From Rhodobacteraceae bacterium HTCC2150 (lineage in GTDB: Bacteria; Pseudomonadota; Alphaproteobacteria; Rhodobacterales; Rhodobacteraceae): a DNA stretch of 64,000 nt. A program made the translations under genes and the position numbers. Within the stretch, counting starts at the first letter, position 1. Every line of letters starts with the position of its first letter. Location of the stretch: the NCBI GenBank assembly GCA_000169395.1, contig AAXZ01000008.1, forward strand, positions 20,001-84,000, written 5' to 3'. The notes beneath the pieces were generated by a model. It ran no database searches. It worked only from the letters and a program-made list of their open reading frames with translations, and was not told the DNA's origin. Below are positions 63,570 through 64,000 of this stretch, piece after piece.

Positions 63570-63584
63570 CTCTCCTGGGCACCA
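63570..63584 (+). repeat. Right attachment repeat (attR)
   Basis: CTCTCCTGGGCACCA, identical over 15 bases to the 3' end of tRNA-Leu at 43668-43682. It lies between the right integrase and the class III aminotransferase, where no tRNA exists, so it is best explained as the duplicated target left by integration. Confidence 0.88.
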
Positions 63585-63662
63585 AGTTTTCTGTTTACCT
63601 AGACATTGATACTGCGCCAAGGTGAGAAGTGGGTTGATACCGATCTTCGAAAGGCCAGCACT

Positions 63663-64000
63663 ATGTCACATGTTTTTCCGCGCCATACCAAATACACGCT
63701 TCCAATGGTTACCCGCGGCGAAGGTGTTTACCTATATGATCAAGCTGGAAAGCAATATTTTGATGCCTCTGGTGGTGCCGCTGTTTCGTGTCTTGGGCAT
63801 GGCGATCCAGATGTTATTGATGCAATCAAAACGCAACTTGATGCTATTGCATATGCACACACCAGTTTCTTCACGTCGGATCCAGCTGAACAACTGGCGG
63901 AAAAATTGATTGCACATGCACCAGACGGTATTGATCGTGTCTATATGGTTTCGGGTGGTTCCGAGGCTATGGAGGCGGCCCTAAAATTAGCACGACAGTA
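63663..64000 (+). CDS. Class III PLP-dependent aminotransferase, N-terminal part (continues beyond the window)
   Basis: The first 112 codons are present from ATG 63663 (GAAAGG about 9 bases upstream). The sequence reads PRHTKYTLPMVTRGEGVYLYDQAGKQYFDASGGAAVSCLGHGDPDVIDAI and YMVSGGSEAMEAALKLARQ, the N-terminal subdomain and SGGSEA cofactor-phosphate motif of class III aminotransferases (omega-transaminase/aspartate aminotransferase family). The catalytic lysine lies beyond the window. It is the first host gene right of the island. Confidence 0.9.
   Translation, partial: MSHVFPRHTKYTLPMVTRGEGVYLYDQAGKQYFDASGGAAVSCLGHGDPDVIDAIKTQLDAIAYAHTSFFTSDPAEQLAEKLIAHAPDGIDRVYMVSGGSEAMEAALKLARQ

Larger units (their letters stand above)
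43668..63584. mobile_element. Genomic island of about 19.9 kb integrated in tRNA-Leu
   Basis: The last 15 bases of tRNA-Leu (CTCTCCTGGGCACCA) recur exactly at 63570-63584. Tyrosine recombinase genes lie just inside each end (43842-45146, reading inward; 61987-63432, reading inward). Between them are two fragments of a third recombinase, truncated metabolic genes, unknown small genes and a multi-gene ATPase/VWA/helicase cluster, while housekeeping genes resume on both sides. Base composition changes inside: the 45.4-52.2 kb part is visibly richer in G and C than its flanks. I see no conjugation, capsid or replication genes, so it is an island rather than a self-transmissible element or prophage. 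Confidence 0.88.

Noticed and set aside
43668-63584. Prophage or integrative conjugative element
   Set aside because: No terminase, portal, capsid, tail, relaxase or type IV secretion genes are visible; only recombinases and cargo.
1-64000. CRISPR array
   Set aside because: No series of regularly spaced repeats was seen; the only short tandem repeats found are the coding 21-bp units at 56061.

Overview
The window looks like chromosomal DNA of a marine alphaproteobacterium of the Rhodobacterales (Roseobacter group). This rests on characteristic gene sets rather than on a database search: the MarR/OmpR pair petP-petR; a histone-deacetylase-like gene followed by xseB-ispA-dxs; gltD-secreted protein-gltB; an NDUFA9-like protein; AMP nucleosidase overlapping adenine deaminase; and a dipeptide-type ABC operon. 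Core genes are tightly packed, with many 4-bp ATGA/GTGA/TTGA overlaps.

Region 1 (1-9.5 kb): start of a MATE exporter, a GlxA-type AraC regulator, a CobW GTPase overlapping a YtcJ-like amidohydrolase, and a five-gene Dpp/Opp-type ABC uptake operon with a hairpin between the binding protein and the first permease. Region 2 (9.5-24.8 kb): tRNA-Arg(CCT), glycerate 2-kinase, a thioredoxin next to a CcdA gene broken by one in-frame amber codon, HU, the AMP nucleosidase-adenine deaminase pair, a VOC protein, class II aldolase, crotonase, MFS carrier, an ArsR-SRPBCC-YCII cluster, and two related tiny exported proteins. Region 3 (24.8-43.6 kb): isoprenoid precursor genes, petPR, ilvE, queG, a GST, mtgA, glutamate synthase, uppP and an NDUFA9-like gene.

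Region 4 (43.67-63.58 kb) is a genomic island of about 20 kb inserted in the 3' end of tRNA-Leu(CAG). The last 15 bases of the tRNA gene are repeated exactly at 63570-63584, and tyrosine recombinase genes lie just inside each end. The island is composite. Two C-terminal remnants of a further recombinase bracket a visibly more G+C-rich module (about 45.4-52.2 kb) holding a LacI-controlled tripartite tricarboxylate transporter, a ComA-like (phosphosulfolactate synthase family) enzyme, and a truncated uronate isomerase joined to a truncated alpha/beta hydrolase.

The other half of the island (52.3-61.3 kb) carries the most interesting cargo: a MoxR AAA+ ATPase, a protein combining an HExxH domain with a VWA MIDAS domain (DUF2201 type), a 963-residue SNF2 helicase, and a 458-residue coiled-coil protein whose start lies 3 bases after the helicase stop. 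Two or three unrecognised small genes precede them. The combination and its place on an island suggest a mobile defence or genome-conflict system that I cannot match to a named one. Right of the island the chromosome resumes with a class III aminotransferase that runs off the window.
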